A stretch of DNA of 64,000 nt from Niebla homalea (Eukaryota > Ascomycota > Lecanoromycetes > Lecanorales > Ramalinaceae): positions 992,001-1,056,000 of the forward strand of contig JAHGAU010000012.1 of the NCBI GenBank assembly GCA_019925105.1, read 5' to 3'. The position numbers and the translations under genes were made by a program. This document shows, in pieces, positions 55,086 through 64,000 of this stretch (position 1 is its first letter; each line of letters opens with the position of its first letter). The notes below the pieces were generated by a model. It did not search any database. It saw only the letters and a program-made list of their open reading frames with translations, and was not told the DNA's origin.

Positions 55086-56684
55086 TCACACATCTGCTGC
55101 GGCCTCATTGCCACTGTCCATACCGTCCTGAAGCAGAGCTTCCGTTTTGATCTTTTGCACTTTGAAGTTCATGAAGTTGTCTTCGGTGAGCTTCAAGGCC
55201 TATGGGAAGAGGTCAGTATACAAGAAAGCCAGCGGCAATTTTAGGGAGACCAACTTTGTTTTGGGCCCTGTAGAGGGTAATTGCAAAGCCTGAGCCCAGC
55301 CAGATTGCGGAACACATGGCGTCCTCGAAGGCTTCTGCGTCTTTCCGTTTCATCTGCCCACGGGACTCCTTGACCTGAGCCGCCTTGATCACTCCAGGTG
55401 CCACGAGGAGGAAATACTTGGTCCATGGGCCATTCCAAGGGTCTGTCTGTCGATAGAACATATCCTCGGCAAAGTCGATGAATTTCGGGGCAAGCATTTT
55501 CTCAAGCAATTCGCACTTGACGAAGGCCTGAGTGATCTGTCGTTGCAATTCTGGCAGTTTGAAGAGGTATGCCAATGTCGCCACGCCTTTGAGCTCTTTA
55601 AGGCGGTCAGGTATGCCCGTGTTTGGTCGGAGGGTCAATTTATCCTTGTACAAGAAATCCATCATCTGAGCGAAATCGTCCTTGTCGAAAGGATGCAAGT
55701 GAATGATTTGCTGATAGACCTTCTGGGGCTTGGCTCGCGCCTTGGCCATCTCCTGGACAAACATGGGGGATTTTCTCAAGACATCTTCGTGAGCGATAGC
55801 TTTGAACCCATTGTTGCCAACATGGACTTCAAAGACGGTGGAGGAGAAAAATCTACATTCAGGCCGGGTTTTAGCGATCGACGCCTCCAGCTAGGATAAA
55901 CATCAAGGCAAGAAGGACGACTGGTAATGGCCGATGTCACGCTGGAGACATGCTGAAGACACATAACTTACCCTGAACCGGAACCAGAACCCGTGCTTGA
56001 GGCCGCCGAAGAACTCCCTTTGAAGGTTGGAGCTCGTCGGAAAGGTCTGGGAACTACAGTCCCAGTTGGCTTTTTGCCTTTCTTGTGAGGCGTCGGCGTG
56101 GGACATAGCTCACTGCTTGCCGCGTGTTTTGACGAAGATGCCGGCTTCGCTGTGGCTTTAGTATTTCCAGAATTTCCAGCATTGCTATTCGGAGACTCGG
56201 ACTTTGGAGAGTATTCAGAGTAATCCTCATCATCAGACGGGTCACTCCTATCAGACCCATCAGACAGCGAGGCAGCCTTGGCGGCGAGACGTTTGGTCCT
56301 AGGAGTTCTGTTGTTGACAACAGGAGATCCCGCTGTGGCGGACTTCTTGGAAGGGGTGGATGGGGCAGATTGTTGGTCACTAGTAGCATTCTTCAGGGGC
56401 GACGTGGCGTTTGCCTGGGTACGCGCTTTGTTGACAGAAGAGACAGCAATTGGACTCTCGACAGTCTGCTTCACAGGGGTAGCCTGCTTGATTGGAGTAC
56501 TCTGCTGGATGGGGGTTTTCTGTTTTGGAGGAGTTGTCTGGGTTTGTTTACCACTTTTTGGAGGGCTAGCCGATGGTGTGACCGGGCTGAGCGGAATTGC
56601 GTTTGCAGCAGACGAGCCCATTGTAGCCGAGCTCACGATAGACAGGTCCTGATCGACACTGATGGCCGAATCAGCGGACGACAT
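55086..56684 (-). CDS. BTB/POZ-domain protein with long disordered N-terminal arm
   Basis: Exons 56684-55972, 55852-55255 and 55199-55086 (introns of 119 and 55 nt) join in frame, 474 residues. Exon 1 encodes about 237 residues of low-complexity sequence: PKQKTPIQQ / TPIKQATPVKQ-type repeats, a basic patch (RTPRTKRLAAKAASL), an acidic Ser stretch and a Gly/Ser end. Exon 2 opens into a BTB fold: FFSSTVFEVHVGNNGFKAIAHEDVLRKSPMF, then HLHPFDKDDFAQMMDFLYKD and LAYLFKLPELQRQITQAFV, as in fungal BTB proteins that may act as Cullin-3 adaptors. The last intron has a good TACTGAC branch point. Joining exon 1 to the BTB exon rests on GTAAGT and a TAG that restores the frame; a separate gene for exon 1 cannot be excluded. 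Confidence 0.7.
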
Positions 56685-57687
56685 TCTTGCTGTCTGCGGA
56701 CCTTCTCAGGCTTAGACAGAACTTTGAAGCAAGATGTGGAGTAAAGAAAAAACGAGAGTGACAATGTTTGTTGGTGAAGAAACGAGGAAGAGAGATGGGA
56801 AAACAAGATGTAATGTCCATGGAGGAGCAACACACTTACCCGAGACGCGAATGTTGTTGCTGGGGGACCGCGTTCCCCACCTTGTTAGAGATCAATTATC
56901 TGGTCTCACGGGTTTCGCACTTGTTGTGTGTTACGATTCAACAGTGGTTGTAATAGCTTCAGTAGGTGATGGCAGGGCAAGTTTATATGGTCATGTGCCT
57001 CGTTTGATTCTCTTGAAGCGTGAATTTGATTCCACGTATGTAGCCAAAGCTTGTTTGTCAGGCAATGGATTGTGTCGAAGGCGGTCTATCCATCAGATGG
57101 TATCGTGTCTATCGGTAGCGACAGGAGATCGGAAAGATATGTAGCCAATGGATGAAGCCCATAAGTAGTGTAAGAATTAAGTATCCCAAGTCACAAGGTT
57201 AAACTAGATCGAACTTGTATCGATCAATGTGAATTGCACAAGGGCAAACAAACGACAAGCGCGAGAGAAGGGTTGAAAAGGCTGCAAGCAATGTGTGACG
57301 CCGCTGTTGGGTTGTTGTTGGAGATGGATATAAGTCGTTCTCGCCAGACATGGAACGCCTTTGCAACCTCTTGGTTCGACCTCAGACAAAAGTACTGCCT
57401 TGGAGTGAGCCTTCATGTTACTACTGGATCAGCTTCTTTCCATTGCATCTTGATCGTTTGCTTCTGGCCCTTGAGATGAGGACAATCTCTGTATCCGGTC
57501 AGTCATGATACATGTTTCCCTGCTGGTCGACTTACAATTGACAACCAAGCCCCTCCACCACCATAGCCTGAATCTTCTGACCCAGTCTAGAAGCCTGCAG
57601 TGCCCCTGAATCTGTGACCAGTGCAGCTCCGTATCTAGAATTATCGAAAAAGTTCGACTGCTCTTACGCCCATATCAAAGTTGCTTT
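56685..57687. other. Intergenic, no gene seen
   Basis: One kb between the start of the BTB gene and the 3' end of the FAL1 gene, both on the minus strand. A 136-codon plus-strand frame (56734-57144) is antisense to the probable 5' leader and has no recognisable feature. Confidence 0.45.
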
Positions 57688-59030
57688 CTACGTCAACAAA
57701 TCCGCGACTGTTTGACGTTAGTCTTGAACGTGTGGTAGGCGAATGATCGTTGCTCACCATTCATCGGCATCTCGTCTATCTGAGTCGAGTAGTACACTGC
57801 GCGCTTCAGCCGAATTCAATGCGTGGGAAGCAAATACTTACATTCGATATCACGCAGAATGCGCACATCCTCGCTTGTGACAAAATTAATAGCCACCCCT
57901 TTTCTCCCAAAACGGCCACTTCGTCCAATCCGGTGGATGTAATTCTCACGATTGCTGGGCAGGTCATAATTGATGACTAGCGATACTTGCTGGACGTCGA
58001 TGCCACGAGCCCATACATCCGTGGAGATCAGTACCCGAGAATTACCCTGACGAAAGTCTTGCATAATGCTGTCCCTCTCCTTCTGAGGCATCTCACCATG
58101 CATGGACGAGACGGTGAAGTTGGCGTCTCGCATTTTGTCTGTCAACCAATCGACCTTCCTACGTGTATTGCAGAAGATGACGGCTTGAGTGATGGTCAGT
58201 GTATCGTAGAGGTCGCACAGGGTATCAAATTTCCATTCCTCCTTCTCGACCGCGATGAAGTACTGCTTCAGTCCTTCCAGAGTCAATTCATCACGTTTCA
58301 CCAGAATACGGACTGGATCGGTCATGAACTTGGTCGTCATGTCCAGTACATCGTAAGGCAACGTTGCTGAAACCACCACGACCTGTGTGGCGGGAGGCAG
58401 ATAACGATAGACATCGTAGATCTGTTCCCTGAAGCCGCGATTTAGAAGTTCATCCGCTTCATCCAGTACCAGGATCTTGATATTTCGAGTGCGGAGATTG
58501 CGGCGACGAATCATATCGGCCACTCGTCCTGGCGTTCCCGAGACGATGTGCTGACCGTAATCGAGCTTGCGAATATCTTCTCCGACGTTGGTGCCCCCAA
58601 TGCAGGCGTGGCATTGCACATTCATATAGTCGCCCAGAGCCATGACTACGGATTGAATCTGCGTGGCCAGCTCTCTAGTAGGTGACAGGACTAGAGCCTG
58701 AGTCTCCCGAAGTGCCGTATCAATGACCTGCAGACAGCTGATGCTGAAGGTTGCCGTTTTACCCGTGCCAGATTGTGCTTGGGCGATGGTGTCACGTCCT
58801 TTGCAGATCTGGACGATGGCTCGAGACTGGACCGCGGAAGGAGACTCGTAGCCGTATGCGTAGATGCCGCGCAATAGGTTCTCCTTGAGCTGCATGTTTT
58901 CAAAGGTCGGCGCAACTGTGACCTCCTTGGAAGTGGAGAACTCCATCTTCTCTGTGAGAAATCAACGCATGTCTCGGTGAATCGCTATTCAGAAATCCTT
59001 ACCCTCCATGTTTCTGTCGATGCCCGCCAT
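57688..59030 (-). CDS. FAL1: DEAD-box helicase eIF4A-III / Fal1
   Basis: RNA helicase of the exon-junction complex type (Fal1 in yeast acts in 18S rRNA maturation). Exons 59030-59003, 58951-57842, 57796-57758 and 57707-57688 (introns of 51, 45 and 50 nt) give 398 residues, the normal size. Motifs in order: Q motif with [14 protein letters not shown], motif I AQSGTGKT, Ia PTRELA, Ib [38 protein letters not shown] and [15 protein letters not shown]. The spliced end [20 protein letters not shown] is the typical eIF4A3/Fal1 C-terminus, which shows the two tiny last exons (39 and 20 nt) are real. The start [11 protein letters not shown] is split by intron 1. Divergent from PRP9 with 284 bp between the starts. 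Confidence 0.94.
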
Positions 59031-59314
59031 CTTGATGAATAGTCCTGTAGAGCTGGAACTCTGTACTTGATATATGGTGACAGTGGGAGGTTGAATGGAC
59101 GCAAGGCGTATTTGAGCGCTGGTGGGTAATGAGTCTGCCGACGTTCTGCCGACGTTCTGCCGGTGTGCATCAAATATCTCTGGCTGCTCCAACCGCTTCA
59201 TCCCCCCCGCCATTTATTGCGTACTTCGCTTTCTCTCAGCTCAAAGCCTGGACTCTCGGGAATTGAAAGAGGCTGTCATTTGTTGCCAGATTTCCGACTA
59301 CATCAAAAGACACA
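59031..59314. promoter_or_regulatory. Compact divergent promoter FAL1/PRP9
   Basis: 284 bp separate the two start codons. An 11-bp tandem duplication (GCCGACGTTCT twice) lies at about 59138-59159. Both genes serve RNA processing, so shared control is plausible but not shown. Confidence 0.5.
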
Positions 59315-60904
59315 ATGCTCTTAGAAGATCAACGTTTCCTCCATGAGGATTTGGAGAGGTTAGAGCAGGGCATCAGTGATCGCGTGGGAGAAGACCCAAG
59401 ACATGTAAGCAAAAGATGCGCTCTGTACATATCGAAGATGCCGCTGACTCTCAATCTATAGATTAGAGACAGGCTGAACCGAGACCATCAAATCTCAGGT
59501 TTTCTCACCCGCATCCAAGAACAATCGACCCGCCTCCTCTCCATCTACCATGACACCGAAGGTCTGCGATCCAAGGAGATCCAAGCCATCTCAACCGGCG
59601 ATCCCTTCGATGAGTTCTACAAACACCTGGGCGAGATCAAAGACTTCCACCGAAGATATCCCAACGAGCCTGTCGAGAATCTCGAGCGAGCATACAAGCG
59701 GAAAGCGCCGGGGGAGGGCGAGTCTGCCACAGCCGAGGTCGACAACATGTTCACCGGCGAGGAGGCTTATGGGAGATACCTCGACCTGACCATGCTGCAC
59801 GAAGATTACCTCAACATCCCGAACAACAAGCGCGTCACCTACCTACAGTACCTCCAATCCTTCGACCAATTCGCTCCCCCACACATGGCCATGAAACGCG
59901 CAGAGAAGAATACGGACCAATATTTCAAATACGTGGGTCGGCTCGCAGAATATCTCGAGGGCTTCCTCAGACGCACCCGCCCATTGGAAGATCTCGACAA
60001 ATTCTTCACCTCCATAGATCAGGACTTCGAAAAAGCATGGGAGGCGAATGAGGTCGTCGGCTGGGCGCCTGTAGCCCAGTCATCCGGTCCCGCGGCTCCC
60101 GTCACCGAAGGCACAGGGGAAGGGGTCTGGTGCCGCGACTGCGAGAAGGAGTTCAAGAATGAGAATGTCTATCGATCCCACCTGTCGGGGAAGAAGCACA
60201 TCAAAAATGCGGAGATGCGCAAAGCCTCAGGGGACGACACCAATGGCACGGCCACGACGAACGGACACGGATCCACCAGGAGCAGTGGCGTAACGGTCCA
60301 GAGGCTAAAGGAGCGAGCAATAGCGGAGCGCGAATACCGCATCCGACGCCTCGCCTCAGCGCTGGAAACCGTCCGCTCCGACACCCGTGTCAATGTGGAG
60401 CGAAAGCAAGGCATGACGGAGAGGGAGCGGCAGATGGAGCTCGAAGCCTTCTACGCCGAGCAGGACGCCCCGCCAACAGGAGGTCATGGTCAGGGCGAGG
60501 ATTCAGACAGTGACGATGAAGAGAAGATCTATAACCCGCTGAAACTACCGCTGGCGTGGGATGGGAAGCCCATCCCTTACTGGCTGTACAAGCTGCATGG
60601 CCTGGGTGTCGAGTTTCCCTGCGAGATATGCGGGAATTTCGTATACATGGGCAGGCGGGCGTTTGAAAAGCACTTCAATGAGGCCCGCCATATCTACGGC
60701 CTGAAGTGTTTGGGCGTCACGAATACGACCCTGTTCAGGGAGATAACAGGAATTGAGGATGCACTCAAGCTGTGGGACAAGATACAGAGGGACAAGCGGC
60801 AGGAGAATACAAAGGGCGACGGCGTAGTACAGATGGAAGATGCTGAGGGCAACGTCATGCCGGAGAAAGTCTACTATGATCTACAGAAACAGGGCTTGCT
60901 GTGA
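59315..60904 (+). CDS. PRP9: U2 snRNP subunit SF3a60/Prp9 (SF3A3)
   Basis: Subunit of the SF3a complex that helps U2 snRNP bind the branch point. Exons 59315-59404 and 59462-60904 (57-nt intron) give 510 residues, the usual size. Exon 1 reads MLLEDQRFLHEDLERLEQ and joins to IRDRLNRDHQISGFL, as in SF3A3. Middle blocks include FYKHLGEIKDFHRRYPNEP and GRYLDLTMLHEDYLNIPN. A first zinc finger (WCRDCEKEFKNENVYRSHL with KKHIKN) lies at about residue 255, and the C-terminal matrin-type finger (FPCEICGNFVYMGRRAFEKH) at about 416. The end is LQKQGLL. Identification is certain; Prp9 is the yeast name. Confidence 0.95.
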
Positions 60905-61152
60905 GGAGAGCAACGGCCGCATTGCTGGGAGGACCTTCCCCGGATTAATGGTCACAATGCACCACCAGAAGTGATTCCAAACTTATCGTGAATAAGTGAA
61001 TGGCTGTTTCCAAGACTCCAGCAGAACAAGAGCTGGCGGGGTATCACACTTCTATGTACATATAATGTCAATCGCATTCGAAGAGTAATACTCCATCTTG
61101 ATGATTGCGATGACCAAAGCGCGGCCAAGATAACAATGACGGCCTCCAACAA

Positions 61153-64000
61153 TCACTGGTCAAAGGGCACCGCTCTCTCATCGACAGTCCCATCCCTCCA
61201 GACAAGTTTGACAAGACGCTCGCTACCATCGACTCCATAATCATAGCACACCTTCAAGAGGTAGAGATCCCCTAGATTGTCCTCTCTGCATGCTGCTTGA
61301 TTTGATGATTGCTCCAGCTGCTCCAGAAGGCGCCAATTCCAAACGGAAACGCATGCGAGCTGTAATAGATCCATCCTCTGGATCAAGGCTAGGAGATCTC
61401 TTCCCGTCACATCTGGCTTCCAGGGCTCTACCAAATATAAGACGTCTTTGCTGCCTCTCTTCCCAGACAATGGTAAGAAGTCAGCTAGGAATGTTTTTTG
61501 CTTGACCATAGGCATGGCGGCGTCATCACCAAGTCGATCAAGGAGGTGTGAACGCCGCGGATGAGGTGTGCGCAAAGACGGAGCTAGTACAACCGTGCAG
61601 TCTTCCAATTTTGGCGGCTTGATTGTCAAACCACGCTCTGCTGTGAGTGGCGGTGTGGCAAGCTGCTGAGGATCGATTTTCTTGGTCCTTGCAGCGACTG
61701 GAGTGGGAGATGCACAGCTATAGATGGCCATTCTTTGCGTGCTGGTAAGGGTGGATTGCTCGTCTCCCGTCGAGCGTTGAGCAGGAGAAGGTGTCTCCAT
61801 GATTCTGCGTCTTTTTGAGGCTCTGACATCGACATATCCATTGGGGCCTACAGGCATTTTCTGCACGAGATCAAAATTCTCCATATACGCACCGTCCGCT
61901 CGCCTGAATGTGGTACTGTGAGAGACGGGTTGAGGAACGACGGAGTTGCCATTCTCTTGTAAAGGCGATGTACCATGGCCAGCGTGGACGACACTCTTGG
62001 AAGGTGTCGCGCATGCTGCATCCTCAGCCACCACGCCATCATTGAGCCGATGTTCATTGTCATGCATCTCTGCTGAATCCATACGGACAATGAAGGAGCG
62101 ATCTTTCTCCGTAATCTGTCGTTTTCGCTTTCGAGTTGAGTCATGGCGTGAAGTGGCGACATCCCCAGCTTCTGCATCGTCGCTCTCTTCGAAAATTGAA
62201 GCCCAAGAGACTTTGCTGGCACCATTTTCGAGGGCTTGGAGCTTCGTGACCCACTCAGAGACCTCGCCGGCAACATCCGAACTTTGCTGATTTATAGCTC
62301 TGTTGGCCATGTTCTGAAGCTGATCATATTGGACACAGTCTCTCCAGTCTAAGTCCCACTTTATCTTTATCACTCTGGGGAAGCGGAGAGTGTAGATCTT
62401 ACGGTTCGACCCCTTGTCAAATCCGCTGCCCGCAACATCGAAGACGAACGGACGTCGGAACAAGGTCGTCAGCTTTGGGAGTCTGGAGTCCATATAGACC
62501 ATTTCAATCTTGAACAGCTGCGAAGATGCAATTTCGTCAATTCCACTGGCGACAAATTTGCCTCGCTGGTTCAATATCTTGAAGTCCGCTTTGCCGATGC
62601 ATTGCGAAACGCAATCAACCACAACAAAGTCAGGTGTTTCGTTCCGATGCTTGACAGCTTGCTTATTCTTCAAGCATCCAATAAAGAAATGTGTCCATGA
62701 CGCTTCAGGCATTTGCATTTCAGCTGCACGTTTGGCGTCGTAGCCAGCTCCAATCACTGCAAAGTCAGCAGTATCACCCAGACCATTGATACAATCCTTC
62801 TTCAGCTTGATCCATCGACCAGGGTACCATGAACTCCTGTCGAAGCCACTAAAATACGGCTCGTCGTAGGGTTTGAGGACCAGTCCTTCCCATCTGTGAG
62901 CGAAGGCAACTGCGAGTGCCTTCCTGAGTTGTTTCGCCGCAGAGGAACTGGAGAAGTGGATTTTACGCTGCTGAACAATGCCACTTCTTCCCTTGAGAGG
63001 CGACACGATCTGCTTCAACAACTGCCTCCGGTGCCTGTATGGTTGATGAAGAACAGGATCATCGTCAAGCAGCATCACGTCGTAGAATATTATCATCAGC
63101 TTTTCATGAGCATGCCGTTGCGAATCTTCTGCTGTGCCAATTTGTCTCCCAGATCGGGAGACATGCTTCCGTATCTTGTGGAATGGAAGTATCTTGGAGT
63201 CATTATCGCTCCACACTAATAGCTCGCCTTCCAATATGCAATTCCTACGGAAAGCGGAATCCTCCCTCCCGAATCTCAGACCAGTTTTGATAGAGTCCAA
63301 TACAAACCTCCTGTCGTCTGTCGAGTTCTTGCCGCTTTTGGAGAACAGTTGAATGGAGTCGTCTCCCTTGCTCATGTCGACGTGGACTTGACAGTACTCT
63401 CCGTCGTGCTTACGCTCGACACTCATGGTCCTACCATTGATCATGGAGGTAGCGTGCGTTATACCCCCTTTCGCCTTGGCCCAAAGAGGGCCACCGATTT
63501 TGGTGCCGAGTTGAGGTTTGAGCAGATTTACATTCTCACGACTGCACTCCTTTTGTGCTTCATTTTGATCGCGTCCGTGCGAGTCAGATAGGTCTCGGAT
63601 CTTTGTGATGGCGACTTGGAAGTTATCATGCATGCGTAGAGAAAGGGGCAAAAGTGGATCAATGCATCTGTATACGAGATTACTGTGAATGTCGAGATTT
63701 ACATCACAGTAGTCTTTCAAAAGCATCCGCGTAAACCATTTAGCCTCTCGTGACTGCAACCTTCTGTAGACCCCACTCAGGATCTCTGGGATCTTCGAGT
63801 CCGTGTCGGATGCAAGATCCCTGACATCAGATCCAGAGAAGCTGCACCGCGAGGCGATCCCAGCCAGAGCCCGATCGACGTTCCATAGGGTCACTTCTCT
63901 AGGTGGGCTCGGTTTCTCAAACTCGCTTTGGCGAAGAACTCTCTCGACGCACTCGCCGAGGTCACCGCGTCCTGGCTTCTGGTAATCCTGGAGCAGCTCC
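61153..64000 (-). CDS. Divergent ATP-dependent DNA ligase-like protein, N-terminus beyond right edge
   Basis: The frame is open from the right edge (ELLQDYQKPGRGDLGECV) to TGA/TAA at 61153, at least 948 codons. The adenylation motif I is ERKHDGEYCQVH, with the nucleotide-accepting Lys in KHDGEY; motif III-like IIFYDVMLLDD, motif IV WEGLVLKPYDE and motif V RWIKLKKDCI follow at normal spacing. An OB-like part (AVIGAGYDAK ... FDVAGSGFDK) comes next. Upstream of motif I lies a helical DNA_ligase_A_N-like region (LSGVYRRLQSREAKWFTRMLLK). The C-terminal 300 residues are disordered, then end in a possible degenerate BRCT-like fold (KTFLADFLPLSG ... LYLVEPWKPD). It resembles fungal ligase-IV-like proteins distinct from true LIG4. 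Likely nuclear; ligase activity is plausible as the key Lys is present. Confidence 0.78.
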   Translation of the reverse strand, partial: ELLQDYQKPGRGDLGECVERVLRQSEFEKPSPPREVTLWNVDRALAGIASRCSFSGSDVRDLASDTDSKIPEILSGVYRRLQSREAKWFTRMLLKDYCDVNLDIHSNLVYRCIDPLLPLSLRMHDNFQVAITKIRDLSDSHGRDQNEAQKECSRENVNLLKPQLGTKIGGPLWAKAKGGITHATSMINGRTMSVERKHDGEYCQVHVDMSKGDDSIQLFSKSGKNSTDDRRFVLDSIKTGLRFGREDSAFRRNCILEGELLVWSDNDSKILPFHKIRKHVSRSGRQIGTAEDSQRHAHEKLMIIFYDVMLLDDDPVLHQPYRHRRQLLKQIVSPLKGRSGIVQQRKIHFSSSSAAKQLRKALAVAFAHRWEGLVLKPYDEPYFSGFDRSSWYPGRWIKLKKDCINGLGDTADFAVIGAGYDAKRAAEMQMPEASWTHFFIGCLKNKQAVKHRNETPDFVVVDCVSQCIGKADFKILNQRGKFVASGIDEIASSQLFKIEMVYMDSRLPKLTTLFRRPFVFDVAGSGFDKGSNRKIYTLRFPRVIKIKWDLDWRDCVQYDQLQNMANRAINQQSSDVAGEVSEWVTKLQALENGASKVSWASIFEESDDAEAGDVATSRHDSTRKRKRQITEKDRSFIVRMDSAEMHDNEHRLNDGVVAEDAACATPSKSVVHAGHGTSPLQENGNSVVPQPVSHSTTFRRADGAYMENFDLVQKMPVGPNGYVDVRASKRRRIMETPSPAQRSTGDEQSTLTSTQRMAIYSCASPTPVAARTKKIDPQQLATPPLTAERGLTIKPPKLEDCTVVLAPSLRTPHPRRSHLLDRLGDDAAMPMVKQKTFLADFLPLSGKRGSKDVLYLVEPWKPDVTGRDLLALIQRMDLLQLACVSVWNWRLLEQLEQSSNQAACREDNLGDLYLLKVCYDYGVDGSERLVKLVWRDGTVDERAVPFDQ

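Noticed and set aside
56734..57144. 136-codon plus-strand frame
   Set aside because: Antisense to the probable BTB 5' leader, no recognisable features.
1..64000. CRISPR arrays, prophage or operon structure
   Set aside because: Introns and gene content show a fungal nuclear region; no spaced direct-repeat array was seen.

Overview
The window is nuclear DNA of a filamentous ascomycete (Pezizomycotina). Evidence: most introns are 45-80 nt with GT(A/G)AGT-like donors and CTAAC/CTGAC branch points just before the acceptor; there is a typical fungal set of single-copy genes (TRA1, RTS1, CDC16, TFC1, FAL1/eIF4A3, PRP9/SF3A3, YJU2, TLG1); carbohydrate enzymes are of filamentous-fungal type (AA11 LPMO, GH17); and dead genes carry C-to-T and G-to-A stop codons of the kind left by repeat-induced point mutation (RIP). 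Class is not resolved by eye; Dothideomycetes is my leaning. I find 23 protein genes (two run off the edges), three clear pseudogenes or gene fragments, one doubtful zinc-finger fragment, and one MITE-like element. No tRNA, rRNA or CRISPR was recognised. Spliced models were built by hand from open frames, splice consensus and family conservation.

Left part (1-14.7 kb), accessory in character: an intron-rich coiled-coil gene leaving the left edge, a membrane-anchored orphan, a zinc-finger remnant beside an AT-rich patch, a small coiled-coil orphan, a secreted AA11 LPMO with a Gly/Ala/Ser minisatellite linker and a C-terminal Cys-rich module, an acid-ceramidase/NAAA-like Ntn hydrolase without signal peptide, and a three-exon gene whose middle exon encodes a regular 22-residue tryptophan repeat.

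Graveyard (14.7-19.4 kb): no intact gene. On the minus strand lie, in order, a histidine acid phosphatase pseudogene, the C-terminal third of an APC-type (choline/amino-acid) permease, and an APH/choline-kinase-like pseudogene. All three could once have served phosphocholine/choline scavenging, which is speculation.

Middle (19.4-30 kb): YjbQ/UPF0047, a METTL25-type methyltransferase, two nucleotidyltransferase-fold-like genes on either side of a calcineurin-like phosphoesterase, a 0.3-kb MITE with 22-bp perfect terminal inverted repeats, the t-SNARE TLG1 and the IMPACT/YIH1 homologue.

Right part (30-64 kb), core and dense: TRA1 (11.5 kb), YJU2, the PP2A B' subunit RTS1 (with a GC-AG intron), TFIIIC subunit TFC1, a GH17 glucanase fused to a But2-like domain, APC/C subunit CDC16, a BTB protein, FAL1/eIF4A3 head-to-head with PRP9/SF3A3, and a divergent ATP-dependent DNA ligase-like gene leaving the right edge.
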